Assembly: GCF_034555965.1 (NCBI RefSeq)
Contig: NZ_JAYDCK010000003.1
Span: 3,378,501 to 3,442,500 of the forward strand
DNA from: Aquicoccus sp. G2-2
GTDB taxonomy: Bacteria > Pseudomonadota > Alphaproteobacteria > Rhodobacterales > Rhodobacteraceae
DNA length: 64,000 bases
Direction of reading: 5' to 3'
Within the stretch, counting starts at the first letter, position 1. Every line of letters begins with the position of its first letter. The notes beneath the pieces are model-generated. The model did not search any database. It saw only the letters and a list, made by a program, of their open reading frames with translations, and was not told the DNA's origin. The position numbers were made by a program, and so were the translations under genes. This document shows, piece after piece, positions 1 to 9,159 of this stretch.

Positions 1-1
1 G

Positions 2-127
2 CGCTTTGCCTGGCAGGTGGGGTTGCTTGCGCGGGGCCGTATCGTGCGCCGGGTCAGTGTCGAGATGCGGCGCATCTTCTTTCATCGGCTGTTCGTGATC
101 CCGCACCGGGTTGTTGGCCCGCTCTGA
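2..127 (+). CDS. C-terminal end of an unidentified protein (partial)
   Basis: An open frame runs from the left edge to a TGA at 125-127. It gives 41 residues rich in Arg, Val and Phe, ending in HRVVGPL. The composition (basic and hydrophobic) fits the end of a real protein, but there is not enough sequence to name a family. The gene begins outside the window. No plus-strand terminator with a T-run follows; the hairpin just after it has its T-run on the minus strand. Confidence 0.45.
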   Translation, partial: RFAWQVGLLARGRIVRRVSVEMRRIFFHRLFVIPHRVVGPL

Positions 128-133
128 CGGCGC

Positions 134-168
134 GCGCACAACAAAAGCCGCCCGGAGGCCGGGCGGCT
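134..168 (-). terminator. Hairpin, copy 1 of a 35-bp exact repeat; minus-strand terminator-like
   Basis: Positions 146-168 form a perfect 10-bp stem (AGCCGCCCGG / CCGGGCGGCT) with a 3-base loop. On the minus strand it is followed by TTTTGTTG, so it looks like an intrinsic terminator for leftward transcription. The same 35 bases recur at 437-471. Confidence 0.6.
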
Positions 169-609
169 CAGACTGCTGGTAAAGATCCCGCCGGGTTTGA
201 CTTTAAGTCGTTTTCCCGATTGCAGTTTCAAGGGAAGAGGAAGCGCAAAGGGCCGCGCCTGACCCCGGGTGGGCGCATACGCGGCATCGTTTCAGCGCGC
301 TGTGTTCAAGAACATGAGCGTCATCAGATTGCCAAACACCATCGCCAATGCGCCCTCCGGGGGGAGGGTCGGGCGCGGCCCGGGCTGACGCCCGCGCTTG
401 GCGTGTGTCAGGCGTAAGGCGGAGCAACCTTGTGGGGCGCACAACAAAAGCCGCCCGGAGGCCGGGCGGCTCTGGTAAAGTGTGCTGCCAAAACCCTGAC
501 TCACGGGCTTTGGGAAGGGCGCTGCGCAAGATATGCGCGCCCAATGCGCCCTGCCTTTACCCGATGTCTTGGGTTCAAGGCGTGACGCTTTAGTCAGCGA
601 AAGGCCGGA
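169..609. other. Non-coding stretch between the partial gene and rpmJ
   Basis: About 440 bases with no convincing gene. Several overlapping frames are open on both strands, but none has a good ribosome site or a recognisable product. The stretch contains the second copy of the 35-bp hairpin repeat. Between the two copies the DNA is GC-rich and could hold a leftward transcript ending at copy 1, but nothing in the sequence proves it. Confidence 0.5.
437..471 (-). terminator. Hairpin, copy 2 of the 35-bp exact repeat; likely rpmJ terminator
   Basis: This is identical to 134-168. The stem spans 449-471, and the minus-strand T-run follows it. It lies about 140 bases downstream of the rpmJ stop in rpmJ's direction, so it is the natural end of that transcript. 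After both copies the plus strand continues with CTGGTAAAG, so the similarity reaches slightly past the hairpin. Confidence 0.6.
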
Positions 610-735
610 TCAGCCCTGGCGGGCTTTGAAGCGGCCTTGGGTTTTGTTGATCACGTAGACGCGGCCCTTGCGGCGCACGATACGGCAATCGCGGTGGCGG
701 TTCTTGAGCGAACGCAGCGAGTTCTTGACCTTCAT
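610..735 (-). CDS. rpmJ: 50S ribosomal protein L36 (zinc-free, C-minus type)
   Basis: This 41-residue protein begins [17 protein letters not shown] and ends FKARQG, the usual alphaproteobacterial L36 of the YkgO-like kind. It is part of the large ribosomal subunit. Only one Cys is present (Cys17) and the CxxC...C..H zinc site of the classical form is absent, so this is the zinc-independent variant. The start is set by GAGGAGAG just upstream of the ATG at 733-735. It is a single-gene unit, as is common in this group, with a hairpin terminator near 449-471. Confidence 0.95.
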   Translation of the reverse strand: MKVKNSLRSLKNRHRDCRIVRRKGRVYVINKTQGRFKARQG

Positions 736-820
736 TGGTCTCTCCTCAGTTTCGCGGCGCAAGACAGAGCGCCAACGGGGGTGTCGGGTGCTTTGGGCGA
801 ACCCGAAGCGATGAATTCCA

Positions 821-895
821 TGGTGGGCGATACTGGGATCGAACCAGTGACCCCTTCGATGTCAACGAAGTGCTCTACCGCTGAGCTAATCACCC
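821..895 (-). tRNA. tRNA-Val (GAC)
   Basis: Read on the minus strand, the 75 bases fold as a full cloverleaf. The acceptor GGGTGAT pairs with ATCGCCC (one G-T pair), the D-arm contains TTAGCTCAGC-type sequence, the anticodon stem is CTTCG/CGAAG with loop TTGACAT (anticodon GAC), and the T-arm has GGTTCGATCCC. The 3' CCA is encoded. GAC reads the GUC codon for valine. No second tRNA is seen nearby. Confidence 0.97.
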
Positions 896-1063
896 ATTTG
901 TGCCCTGACGGCCCCCCTGCCCTTGCCTGTTTGGAGTGCCCAAAAAGCAGGGCGCGGGGAATCCGCGCCGGTTGGTCGGGTCTATAAAAGGTAACGGGTT
1001 CGGGATCAAGGGCTTTTGGCGGCGGCCAAAAGGGAGTAATTAGATACATCAAGAGGAACGCCG

Positions 1064-1927
1064 ATGCCGAAGCTGGCCTATGATCTGATTCATCCTGAAA
1101 TGCGCAGCACCAGTGTGGTCTTTGCCTCACCACATTCGGGGCGCGATTACCCGTGGAGCTTCCTGCGGCGTACCCTGCTTGATGCGCATTCGATCCGCAG
1201 TTCGGAAGATGCGTTCGTGGATCAGCTTTTCGATTGTGCGCCGAGTTTTGGTGCGCCGTTTCTGATGGCCGGAGCGCCGCGCGCCTTTGTCGATCTTAAC
1301 CGCAGTGCGGATGAGCTTGACCCGGCGTTGATCGAGGGGGTGCAGAAAACCGGGCACAACCCGCGTATCGCGTCGGGTCTTGGGGTGATTCCACGGGTGG
1401 TGGCCGGTGGGCGCGCGATCTATCCGGGCAAGATTTCGATGCGCGAAGCCCGGCGGCGGGTTGATCTTTACTGGACGCCCTATCACGCCATGGTGCAACG
1501 CCAGCTTGATGCCGCCCATGCGCGGTTTGGCGAAGCGATTCTGGTGGATTGTCATTCGATGCCGCACGAGGCGATGGATGCGATTGCGCGCGGAGTGAAA
1601 GCCCGGCCAGAAGTGGTGATCGGGGATCGGTTTGGGGCAAGTGCGCGGCCAGATATCATCGAGCGGATCGAGGCTGCCTTTGCCGCAGTGGGGTTGACGG
1701 TAGTGCGCAATGCGCCATTTGCCGGGGCCTATGTGGTGCAGCATTATGGCCGCCCGGCGCGCGGCCAGCACGCGGTCCAGATCGAGATTGACCGGGCGCT
1801 TTACATGGATGAAAAGCGGGTCCGGCCGAACGGAAATTTCAATGCATTTCGCCGGGTTATGCGTCAGGTGGTGGGTGAAATCGCCGCCATTGGCGCTTCG
1901 GGGCAGGACCGGCTGGCGGCGGAATAG
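1064..1927 (+). CDS. N-formylglutamate amidohydrolase family protein
   Basis: This 287-residue protein belongs to the N-formylglutamate amidohydrolase (HutG/FGase) family, which hydrolyses N-formyl-L-glutamate to glutamate and formate at the end of one histidine-degradation route. Family signatures include SPHSGRDY (about residues 23-30), SSEDAFVDQLF, DLNRSADELDP and DCHSMPH. An AGGAA sequence precedes the ATG. No other hut genes are in the window, so the substrate is inferred from family only; related members act on other N-acylated amino acids. It converges with dinB, with 6 bases between the stops. Confidence 0.88.
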   Translation: MPKLAYDLIHPEMRSTSVVFASPHSGRDYPWSFLRRTLLDAHSIRSSEDAFVDQLFDCAPSFGAPFLMAGAPRAFVDLNRSADELDPALIEGVQKTGHNPRIASGLGVIPRVVAGGRAIYPGKISMREARRRVDLYWTPYHAMVQRQLDAAHARFGEAILVDCHSMPHEAMDAIARGVKARPEVVIGDRFGASARPDIIERIEAAFAAVGLTVVRNAPFAGAYVVQHYGRPARGQHAVQIEIDRALYMDEKRVRPNGNFNAFRRVMRQVVGEIAAIGASGQDRLAAE

Positions 1928-1933
1928 GGTGCC

Positions 1934-3199
1934 CTAGCGCAGTGAGCGGCCCTTTACGATTGCATCTGGTCCGAATTTGGCGCGGATCGTATCAGTGGCG
2001 CGTTCGGCTTCGCCTCGTTTGGTTGCACCGGGGTCGAGCAGGTCGCCGGAGCGGTCGGCGGTCGTGTCTTCAAACAGATCGGAAATGCCGACGCCGATCA
2101 GCCGGTATGGCCCCTGATCGCCTGCCGCGTCGAACAGCGCACGGGCGGTGCGGTAGATCGTATCGGCCAGTTGCGTGCCATCGTGCAGCGAGGTGCGCCG
2201 CGTCAGGGTGGTGTGATTGGCGCGTTTAAGTTTCAGCGTCACCACCCGCCCGGCAAGGTGGCGCGCCTTGGCGCGGGCAGAGACATTTTCCGCCAGCCGC
2301 CAGATATGGCCGTCAAGCAGGTCAGGGTTGGAGGTGTCTTCGGCAAATGTGGTTTCGTTGGAGATCGACTTGACCGGCGCATTGGCCGAGACGCGGCGGC
2401 GGTCCTGTCCGCGCGCAAGATGCCAGAGCCGGTCGCCCATGGCACCGAAGCGCGCGTGCAGGTCGCTGCGCTCCCAGCGCAGCAGATCGGAGAATTGGTG
2501 AATTCCGGCCTTTTCGAGCTGTGCCTGCATCGCCTGCCCGACGCCCCAGATCATGCGCACGGGTTTGTCATGCAGGAATGCCGCCGTTTCCGCCTCACCG
2601 ATCACCGAAAAGCCGCGGGGTTTATCAAGATCGGAGGCAATCTTGGCGAGAAATTTATTATGCGAAAGGCCAATCGAGCCGGTCAGGCCCAGATCATCAT
2701 TCATTCGCTTGACCAGCCGCGCCAGCATCGCCGCCGGGGGATGGCCATGCAGGCGCGCAGTGCCCGATAGGTCCATGAATGCCTCATCAAGCGAGAGCGG
2801 TTCAACGTCCGGGGTCAGGTCATCCATCAGCGCGCGAATCTGGCGCGAGACCTCGACGTAGAGGCTCATGCGCGGGCGGCGCACCACCGCATCGGGGCAA
2901 AGCTTGAGGGCTTGAAACATCGGCATGGCCGAGCGCACGCCACGGATACGCGCGATATAGCAGGCGGTGGAGACCACGCCGCGCCGCCCGCCGCCGATGA
3001 TCAGCGGCTTTCCGGCAAGCGACGGGTCTTCGCGTTTTTCGACGCTGGCATAGAACGCATCGCAATCCATATGGGCGATGGAGAGCGAGAAAAGTTCGGG
3101 ATGAGAGAGCAAACGCGGGCTGCCACAGGCCGGGCAACGCCGCGCGGGTTCAGCGCCGGAGGCAAATTCGTGCAGGCAGGATCGGCAAAGTGCGGGCAT
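1934..3199 (-). CDS. dinB: DNA polymerase IV with N-terminal zinc ribbon
   Basis: This is a Y-family translesion polymerase of 421 residues. The catalytic palm motifs are HMDCDAFYASVEKREDP and SLDEAFMDLSG, and the finger, thumb and little-finger regions follow, with GVGQAMQ-type helix-hairpin-helix sequence. I start it at MPALCRSC (3197-3199) because the residues after it form a CxxC...CxxC pair (Cys5/Cys8, Cys22/Cys25), a zinc-ribbon-like extension often seen in this group. An upstream in-frame start at 3241 would add 14 residues. It is divergent from the SPFH gene. Confidence 0.9.
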   Translation of the reverse strand: MPALCRSCLHEFASGAEPARRCPACGSPRLLSHPELFSLSIAHMDCDAFYASVEKREDPSLAGKPLIIGGGRRGVVSTACYIARIRGVRSAMPMFQALKLCPDAVVRRPRMSLYVEVSRQIRALMDDLTPDVEPLSLDEAFMDLSGTARLHGHPPAAMLARLVKRMNDDLGLTGSIGLSHNKFLAKIASDLDKPRGFSVIGEAETAAFLHDKPVRMIWGVGQAMQAQLEKAGIHQFSDLLRWERSDLHARFGAMGDRLWHLARGQDRRRVSANAPVKSISNETTFAEDTSNPDLLDGHIWRLAENVSARAKARHLAGRVVTLKLKRANHTTLTRRTSLHDGTQLADTIYRTARALFDAAGDQGPYRLIGVGISDLFEDTTADRSGDLLDPGATKRGEAERATDTIRAKFGPDAIVKGRSLR

Positions 3200-3335
3200 G
3201 GGCGCAGGATACGCCTTGCCGCAGCGTGGCACAATTGCCAAGCGGGAGACCGAGACCGGCTTTTGCAGCTTTCAATCTGGTATGGGCTGACCAATATGAT
3301 TACAAAGAGACGGTATTTTGGAGAGGATTGATTTC

Positions 3336-4229
3336 ATGGACGTGGATCAGGTTGTTTCGGAACTTGGCAACGGCAATCTTTGGGTGCTGCTGCTGGCGGC
3401 CTTCATCATCATTGCCATTTTTCTTGGCGTGCGGATCGTTCCGCAATCGGAAAAGCACGTGGTTGAGCGGTTTGGCCGGTTGCGTTCGGTTCTGGGGCCG
3501 GGGATCAACTTTATCGTGCCGTTTCTGGACCGGGTGGCGCACAAGATTTCTATTCTTGAGCGCCAGTTGCCGACGGCGACGCAGGATGCGATCACCAAGG
3601 ATAACGTGCTGGTGCAGGTGGAAACCTCCGTTTTCTATCGCATTCTTGAGCCGGAAAAGACGGTTTATCGGATTCGCGATGTTGATGCGGCGATTGCCAC
3701 CACGGTGGCCGGGATCGTGCGCGCCGGGATTGGCGAGATGGATCTGGATGAGGTGCAATCGAACCGCCAGCAATTGATCACGCAGATCAAGCAGCAGGTT
3801 GCCGATGCGGTGGACAATTGGGGGATCGAGGTGACACGTGCCGAGATTTTGGACGTGAACCTAGATCAGGCGACGCGCGATGCGATGTTGCAGCAGTTGA
3901 ACGCCGAACGCGAACGCCGCGCGCAGGTCACCCGCGCCGAAGGCAGCAAGCGCGCGGTCGAGTTGCAGTCGGATGCCGAGCTTTACGCGGCTGAACAGGA
4001 AGCCAAGGCGCGCCGGATTTCGGCGGATGCAGAGGCCTATGCCACCGGCGTGGTGGCGGCGGCGATTCAGGATAACGGGTTTGAGGCGGCGCAATATCAG
4101 GTTGCGCTCAAGCAGGTGGAAGCTTTGGTCAAGCTCGGCGAAGGGGAGGGCAAGCAGACCGTGTTGCTGCCCGCCAACCTGCTTGATGCGTTCGGAGATG
4201 CGTTCAACATGCTGAAAAGGGTAAAGTGA
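3336..4229 (+). CDS. SPFH/Band 7 membrane protease-associated protein (stomatin/QmcA-like)
   Basis: The product is about 297 residues. It has one N-terminal membrane helix (about 16-36, WVLLLAAFIIIAIFLGV) and then an SPFH domain (VPQSEKHVVERFGR ... LDEVQSNRQQLI). A charged Ala/Glu-rich coiled coil follows, and the end is AFGDAFNMLKRVK. Such proteins form large membrane rings around proteases or in lipid microdomains. GGAGAGG at 3320-3326 fixes the ATG at 3336; a TTG at 3318 overlaps that site and is rejected. Its stop overlaps the nfeD start (ATGA), the classic stomatin-NfeD operon. Confidence 0.92.
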   Translation: MDVDQVVSELGNGNLWVLLLAAFIIIAIFLGVRIVPQSEKHVVERFGRLRSVLGPGINFIVPFLDRVAHKISILERQLPTATQDAITKDNVLVQVETSVFYRILEPEKTVYRIRDVDAAIATTVAGIVRAGIGEMDLDEVQSNRQQLITQIKQQVADAVDNWGIEVTRAEILDVNLDQATRDAMLQQLNAERERRAQVTRAEGSKRAVELQSDAELYAAEQEAKARRISADAEAYATGVVAAAIQDNGFEAAQYQVALKQVEALVKLGEGEGKQTVLLPANLLDAFGDAFNMLKRVK

Positions 4230-4516
4230 TGGGCTGGGATATCTGGTGGGTCTGGGTTTCGGCCGGATTGATTTTGGCCATTCTGGAGATGGTCATTCCG
4301 GGCTTCATCTTTCTGGGTTTTGCCGTCGGGGCAGTTGCCATGGGCATTCTGCTGGCGCTGGGCGGTGGGGTCGCCGCGTGGCTGACCAGTTCGCTTTCGC
4401 TGATGCTGGTGATGTTTGCGCTGTTTTCACTGGTGGCGTGGCTGGTGCTGCGCCGGGTGGTGGGGGTGCGCCATGGGCAGGCGAAAATCGTGCGTCACGA
4501 CGTGAACGACAACTGA
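4229..4516 (+). CDS. NfeD family membrane protein, short form
   Basis: This 95-residue protein is translationally coupled to the SPFH gene. It has two or three hydrophobic segments (WVSAGLILAILEMVIPGFIFLGFAVG, then ALGGGVAAWL, then SLMLVMFALFSLVAWLVL) and a short polar tail ending in RHDVNDN. The usual C-terminal OB-fold domain of NfeD1b proteins is almost absent, so this is a truncated-type partner made up mainly of the membrane part. It probably acts with the SPFH ring. It converges with pyrF. Confidence 0.85.
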   Translation: MGWDIWWVWVSAGLILAILEMVIPGFIFLGFAVGAVAMGILLALGGGVAAWLTSSLSLMLVMFALFSLVAWLVLRRVVGVRHGQAKIVRHDVNDN

Positions 4517-4538
4517 GCGCGCGACGGGAGCGGGAGCG

Positions 4539-5228
4539 TCAGGTAAATTCCGCGACGATGGCTTCGGCGGCGGCGCGCGGATCGCGGGCTTGCCAGACGG
4601 GGCGGCCAACGACCACATGATCGGCGCCGTCTGCGATGGCCTGTGCAGGGGTGGCCACGCGTTTCTGATCGCCCAAGGCGGCACCTGCGGGGCGCACGCC
4701 GGGGGTGACGATAAGTCTGCCTTCGGCAGACGGCAATGCGCGGATCAGGGCGGCTTCCTGTGGCGAGGCGATAACGCCGTCGGCCCCCGCTTCGAACGCG
4801 CGTTCGGCGCGTTCGACCACCAGGTCGCGGATATCGCCGGGTTTCATCAGACCATCGTCAAGGTCGCCACGATCAAGCGAGGTGAGGATGGTGACGCCGA
4901 GGATTTTCATCGCACTGCCTGCCGCCCCTTCGCGGGCGGCGCGGATGACGTGCGGATCGCCGTGCACGGTAAGAAAGTCGAGATCGAACGCGGCCAGCCC
5001 GCGCACGGCGTTTTCTACCGTGGCACCGATGTCAAAGAGCTTCATATCAAGAAAGATGCGCTTGCCGTGATCGTCTTTGAGTTCTCGCGCCAAAGCAAGC
5101 CCGCCGGTGGTCAGCATCCCCAGCCCGATCTTGTAGAATGACACCGCATCGTTAAGCCGGGCGGCGAGTTCCAGCCCGGCAAGCGCGTTCGGGACATCAA
5201 GGGCAACGATCAGGCGGTCATCGGGCAT
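4539..5228 (-). CDS. pyrF: Orotidine 5'-phosphate decarboxylase
   Basis: This 229-residue TIM-barrel enzyme carries out the last step of UMP synthesis. The N-terminus is MPDDRLIVALDVPN. The catalytic DxKxxDI signature is DMKLFDIGATV, and the phosphate-binding region is TPGVRPAGA. I start at 5228 because GGAGG lies 7 bases upstream; the open frame continues 40 codons further, but those residues are proline-rich with no family match. It is cytoplasmic and appears to be a single gene here. Confidence 0.96.
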   Translation of the reverse strand: MPDDRLIVALDVPNALAGLELAARLNDAVSFYKIGLGMLTTGGLALARELKDDHGKRIFLDMKLFDIGATVENAVRGLAAFDLDFLTVHGDPHVIRAAREGAAGSAMKILGVTILTSLDRGDLDDGLMKPGDIRDLVVERAERAFEAGADGVIASPQEAALIRALPSAEGRLIVTPGVRPAGAALGDQKRVATPAQAIADGADHVVVGRPVWQARDPRAAAEAIVAEFT

Positions 5229-5293
5229 GGCAAAGCCTCCTGCAAGCGGTTTGGCGCGCTTTTGGCAGGCGGGGGGCGGATTGGCAAGGACGG

Positions 5294-5329
5294 GAAAAAG
5301 GGGCGGGTGGCAGAAGCGCACCCGCCCCA
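5294..5329 (-). terminator. Rho-independent terminator, minus strand
   Basis: On the minus strand GGGCGGGTG pairs with CACCCGCCC around a 9-base loop and is followed by CTTTTTCCC. It sits about 80 bases after the stop of the small minus-strand gene at 5410-5694, and so separates that gene from pyrF. Confidence 0.8.
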
Positions 5330-5409
5330 GAGGCAGGTCTTGGGACAAAGACCTGTTGTCAGGCAGTCGACAGGAAGGCTGCCCGAGGCAGAAAAATGAA
5401 ACGGCCCGC

Positions 5410-5694
5410 TCAGGCGGCGAGCGGCATGGCGGGCGTGCCGGTCATCGGCGCAACCAGCGGCCGGAGCCATGCACGCAGGCCGGGTTTATTCGAGCGGTGG
5501 GCCGCCAGCGCGCGTTTGCTGAGCCCGTGGGCGATCAGTTTGAAATCGGCGTGAAGCGGGGCCGGGATGTAGGATGGGTAGCGGAACGTGAGCCCGCGAT
5601 GATGCACGGTGACGAGGGCCTCAAAGCCCGCGCGTTCCGGGTTGTAGTGAATATTTGACAGTTGCAGCTTTTCGGCTGTGGCTTGGTCGGTCAT
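5410..5694 (-). CDS. Conserved-looking small protein of unknown function
   Basis: This 94-residue soluble protein starts MTDQATAEKLQLSNIHYNPE. I do not recognise a family. The start at 5692-5694 has AGAGGAG eight bases upstream; a GTG three codons earlier lies too close to that site. A good ribosome site, a downstream terminator and balanced codon use indicate a real gene. It has no signal peptide or membrane segment. It is divergent from clpB and could be co-regulated with it, but nothing direct shows this. Confidence 0.65.
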   Translation of the reverse strand: MTDQATAEKLQLSNIHYNPERAGFEALVTVHHRGLTFRYPSYIPAPLHADFKLIAHGLSKRALAAHRSNKPGLRAWLRPLVAPMTGTPAMPLAA

Positions 5695-5846
5695 GGCTTT
5701 CACTCCTCTTTACTGCTCGTGCGGCCCGTTCAAATGGTGAACCGCGCCTTGTGGAAAACCTGTGGATAACATTGGGGGAGGGTGGCCGTTTTTGAAGGGA
5801 TAGTCGCGGTTTCGTGACTATGAGGGAGGATTTCCGTGAAGCTGAT

Positions 5847-5876
5847 CTTGAAGCCGCACCGCGATGTGCCCATCTT
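5847..5876 (+). promoter_or_regulatory. Putative heat-shock (RpoH/sigma-32) promoter of clpB
   Basis: CTTGAA at 5847-5852 is followed, after 16 bases, by CCCATCTT at 5869-5876. This resembles the sigma-32 pattern CTTGAA...CCCCAT. The element lies about 80 bases ahead of the clpB start in the 250-base divergent region. Heat-shock control of clpB is well known. The assignment rests on pattern matching by eye. Confidence 0.5.
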
Positions 5877-5953
5877 TCGGACAAGGTTCCTAAACGCCGT
5901 ATGCCTCTGATGAGGGTGCGCAAGGCGGGGACGCTTGAAAAAGGAGAAGTGAT

Positions 5954-8572
5954 ATGAACTTGGAGAAGTTCACCGAGCGGTCGCGCGGGTTTGTTCAGGC
6001 TGCGCAAACGATCGCGATGCGGGAAGACCACCAGAGGTTGCTTCCCGAACATCTGCTGAAAGCATTGATGGATGATGATCAGGGGCTTGCTGCCAACCTG
6101 ATCAAATCTGCGGGCGGCGCGCCGGAACGGGTGCGCGAAGCCGTGGATCTGGCCATTGCCAAGCTGCCCAAGGTGTCGGGCGATGCGGGCCAAGTCTATA
6201 TGGATGGCCAGATGGTCAAGGTGTTTGACGAGGCCGAGAAGATCGCCAAGAAGGCGGGCGACAGTTTCGTGCCGGTTGAGCGGCTTTTGATGGCGCTTGC
6301 GCTGGTCAAATCGAAGGCCAAGGAGGCGTTGAGCGCAGGTGCGGTGAACGCGCAGGCGCTGAACACCGCGATCAACGATATTCGCAAGGGGCGCACGGCG
6401 GATTCGGCATCTGCCGAGGAAGGTTATGACGCGCTGAAGAAATATGCGCATGACCTTACCCAAGCGGCCCGTGAAGGCAAGATTGACCCGATTATCGGGC
6501 GGGATGAAGAAATTCGCCGCTCGATGCAGGTGTTGTCGCGCCGGACCAAGAACAACCCGGTTCTGATCGGGGAACCCGGTGTCGGGAAAACCGCGATTGC
6601 CGAAGGTATGGCCCTGCGGATCGTCAATGGTGACGTGCCTGAAAGCCTGCGCAACAAATCGCTTCTGGCGCTTGATATGGGCGCGCTGATTGCCGGTGCA
6701 AAATATCGTGGCGAATTCGAAGAGCGGCTGAAGGCGGTTCTGAACGAAGTGACGGATGCGGCGGGCGAAATTATCCTGTTCATCGACGAGATGCACACGC
6801 TGGTTGGCGCGGGCAAAACCGATGGCGCGATGGATGCGGCCAACCTGATCAAACCGGCGCTGGCGCGTGGTGAGTTGCATTGTATCGGGGCAACCACGCT
6901 GGACGAATACCGCAAATATGTCGAGAAGGACGCGGCGCTTGCGCGGCGCTTCCAGCCGGTTTTGGTGGAAGAGCCGACGGTGGAGGACACGATTTCGATC
7001 CTGCGCGGTATCAAGGAAAAATACGAGTTGCACCACGGCGTGCGGATTTCTGACAGTGCGCTGGTCGCGGCGGCGACGCTGAGCCATCGCTATATCACCG
7101 ACCGTTTCCTGCCGGACAAGGCGATTGACCTTATTGACGAGGCTGGTTCAAGGCTTCGCATGGAGGTGGATTCCAAGCCCGAGGAGCTTGACCAGCTTGA
7201 TCGCAACATTTTGCAGATGCAGATCGAGGTTGAGGCGCTGAAACTGGAAGACGATGCGGCGTCGAAAGATCGGTTGGAAAATCGCGAAAAGGAACTGGCC
7301 GAATTGCAGGAGAGAAGTGCCGAGATGACGGCGCAATGGCAGTCCGAGCGCGACAAGCTGGACTCTGCGCGTGATCTCAAGGAGCGGCTTGACCGGGCGC
7401 GCGCCGAGCTTGATATCGCCAAACGCGAAGGCAACCTTGCCAAGGCGGGGGAGCTTTCTTACGGCGTGATTCCGCAGCTTGAGAAGCAGTTGAGCGAAGC
7501 CGAGAAGGCGGAAGACGACGGCTTGATGGTGGAAGAGGCCGTGCGCCCGGACCAGATCGCCTCTGTCGTGGAACGCTGGACGGGGGTTCCGGCTGGCAAA
7601 ATGCTGGAAGGTGAACGCGACAAGCTGCTTGCGATGGAAGAGAGCCTGCATGCGCGGGTGATCGGGCAGAGCACCGCTGTGAAGGCGGTGGCCAATGCGG
7701 TGCGCCGGGCGCGTGCGGGCCTTAACGAGGAGAGCCGCCCGCTGGGTAGTTTCCTGTTCCTTGGGCCGACCGGCGTGGGCAAGACCGAGTTGACCAAGGC
7801 GGTGGCCGAGTTCCTGTTTGACGACGAGAACGCGATGACGCGGGTTGATATGTCGGAATTCATGGAAAAGCACTCGGTCGCGCGGTTGATCGGGGCACCG
7901 CCCGGCTATGTCGGCTATGACGAAGGCGGTGTGCTGACCGAAGCGGTGCGGCGCAGGCCGTATCAGGTGATCTTGTTTGACGAGGTCGAAAAGGCGCATC
8001 CGGATGTGTTCAACGTGCTGTTGCAGGTGCTTGACGATGGGGTTCTGACCGATGGGCAGGGCCGCAAGGTGGACTTCAAGCAGACGTTGATCGTGCTGAC
8101 CTCGAACCTTGGGGCGCAGGCGCTCAGCCGGTTGCCGGACGGGGCGGATGCCTCGGACGCGCGGCGCGACGTGATGGACGCGGTGCGGGCGCATTTCCGG
8201 CCCGAGTTCCTGAACCGGCTGGATGAGACGATTATCTTTGATCGGCTGAGCCGGGGGAATATGGACGGGATCGTCGATATTCAGTTGCGCAGGCTGCAAA
8301 AACGGCTGGCGGCGCGGAAAATCACGCTGGAACTGGATGCTGCGGCGAAGACATGGCTGGCCGATGAAGGCTATGACCCGGTGTTCGGTGCGCGCCCGTT
8401 GAAACGGGTGATCCAGCGCGCGTTGCAAGACCCGCTGGCCGAAGGGTTGCTGGCCGGGGATATCCTTGACGGGAGCACCGTGAGCGTGAGCGCGGGCACG
8501 GATGGGCTCATCATCGGGGAGCGGATTGGCCGGTCGAACCGGCAACCGCCGGAAGGCGCGGTGGTGCATTGA
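5954..8572 (+). CDS. clpB: ATP-dependent disaggregase ClpB
   Basis: This 872-residue AAA+ chaperone has the standard order. An N-domain with two repeats (about 1-145) is followed by nucleotide-binding domain 1 (Walker A GEPGVGKT near residue 206, Walker [14 protein letters not shown]). A long coiled-coil middle domain follows (about 400-520, rich in Glu, Leu and Lys). Nucleotide-binding domain 2 has GPTGVGKT near 605 and [15 protein letters not shown]. It dissolves protein aggregates with DnaK. Length is normal for the family. AAGGAG lies 7 bases before the ATG, a sigma-32-like promoter lies upstream and a strong terminator follows. Confidence 0.98.
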   Translation: MNLEKFTERSRGFVQAAQTIAMREDHQRLLPEHLLKALMDDDQGLAANLIKSAGGAPERVREAVDLAIAKLPKVSGDAGQVYMDGQMVKVFDEAEKIAKKAGDSFVPVERLLMALALVKSKAKEALSAGAVNAQALNTAINDIRKGRTADSASAEEGYDALKKYAHDLTQAAREGKIDPIIGRDEEIRRSMQVLSRRTKNNPVLIGEPGVGKTAIAEGMALRIVNGDVPESLRNKSLLALDMGALIAGAKYRGEFEERLKAVLNEVTDAAGEIILFIDEMHTLVGAGKTDGAMDAANLIKPALARGELHCIGATTLDEYRKYVEKDAALARRFQPVLVEEPTVEDTISILRGIKEKYELHHGVRISDSALVAAATLSHRYITDRFLPDKAIDLIDEAGSRLRMEVDSKPEELDQLDRNILQMQIEVEALKLEDDAASKDRLENREKELAELQERSAEMTAQWQSERDKLDSARDLKERLDRARAELDIAKREGNLAKAGELSYGVIPQLEKQLSEAEKAEDDGLMVEEAVRPDQIASVVERWTGVPAGKMLEGERDKLLAMEESLHARVIGQSTAVKAVANAVRRARAGLNEESRPLGSFLFLGPTGVGKTELTKAVAEFLFDDENAMTRVDMSEFMEKHSVARLIGAPPGYVGYDEGGVLTEAVRRRPYQVILFDEVEKAHPDVFNVLLQVLDDGVLTDGQGRKVDFKQTLIVLTSNLGAQALSRLPDGADASDARRDVMDAVRAHFRPEFLNRLDETIIFDRLSRGNMDGIVDIQLRRLQKRLAARKITLELDAAAKTWLADEGYDPVFGARPLKRVIQRALQDPLAEGLLAGDILDGSTVSVSAGTDGLIIGERIGRSNRQPPEGAVVH

Positions 8573-8598
8573 GCCACGCGCCCACCTGAACCATATGA

Positions 8599-8632
8599 CC
8601 CCGCCCCGGCATCGCCCGTGGGCGGGGTTTTT
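8599..8632 (+). terminator. Rho-independent terminator of clpB
   Basis: CCCCGCCC (8599-8606) pairs with GGGCGGGG (8620-8627) and TTTTT follows. It lies 27 bases after the clpB stop and just before the end of the convergent DUF302 gene. Confidence 0.9.
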
Positions 8633-8642
8633 CGTGCTGGTA

Positions 8643-9083
8643 TCAGTCTTTGCCGATGGCCGATTTGGCGATGCCATCAAGCAATGCCTGAACCTTTTTC
8701 ATCGGGCCGTCGGGATAGTCGCGAAAGCCGATTGTCACCTTCTCGTCGCCGGGGCGTTGCATGATGAAGATGTCATAGGGGCAGAACACAATGTTCATCG
8801 GGTCGGCCTCCATTACCTCGCGCGAGACCGTGGCGGAGCAGAAAGAATAAACATCGGCATGGCTGAATATCGTCACGTCAGAGCCGACATCGGCCCTGGT
8901 GCGGTCAAGCATTTCACCGACATGAGAGACAGCATCGACAACAAGGCCCGCGTCGATGATGGCATTTTCCAACCCGAAGATCACATCGTCATAGGAGGCG
9001 TCGGTGGTGTAGGAGATGACATCGTTTGCGGAAGCGGTGGTTGCGGCCAGGGCCAGGGTGGCGGCGATGACAAGACGTTTCAT
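8643..9083 (-). CDS. DUF302 domain protein, exported
   Basis: This 146-residue protein has a clear signal peptide (MKRLVIAATLALAATTASA, cleavage after ASA). The rest matches the DUF302 pattern: an N-terminal SYDDVIFGLENAI stretch, a central FSHADV, and the conserved end region CPYDIFIMQRPGDEKVTIGFR. DUF302 proteins are small periplasmic or cytoplasmic proteins of unknown role. AGGATCC-like sequence precedes the ATG. It appears to be transcribed alone. Confidence 0.8.
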   Translation of the reverse strand: MKRLVIAATLALAATTASANDVISYTTDASYDDVIFGLENAIIDAGLVVDAVSHVGEMLDRTRADVGSDVTIFSHADVYSFCSATVSREVMEADPMNIVFCPYDIFIMQRPGDEKVTIGFRDYPDGPMKKVQALLDGIAKSAIGKD

Positions 9084-9159
9084 GGGGGATCCTTCCCTTG
9101 GTTCCGTAGGATTGGATTGTGGTGGCGTGGTTCAGAGTGCCGCATCCGGGCTGTGGCCG

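Noticed and set aside
203..544. Minus-strand open frame of 113 codons in the left-hand spacer
   Set aside because: It has no ribosome site, no recognisable motif and overlaps the terminator-like repeats, so it is treated as a chance frame.
6867..7082. Small plus-strand frame inside clpB
   Set aside because: It lies wholly within the ClpB coding sequence in another frame and has no ribosome site.
5621..7087. Very long minus-strand frame opposite clpB
   Set aside because: It is the shadow of clpB codons in a GC-rich genome, with no family-like sequence.
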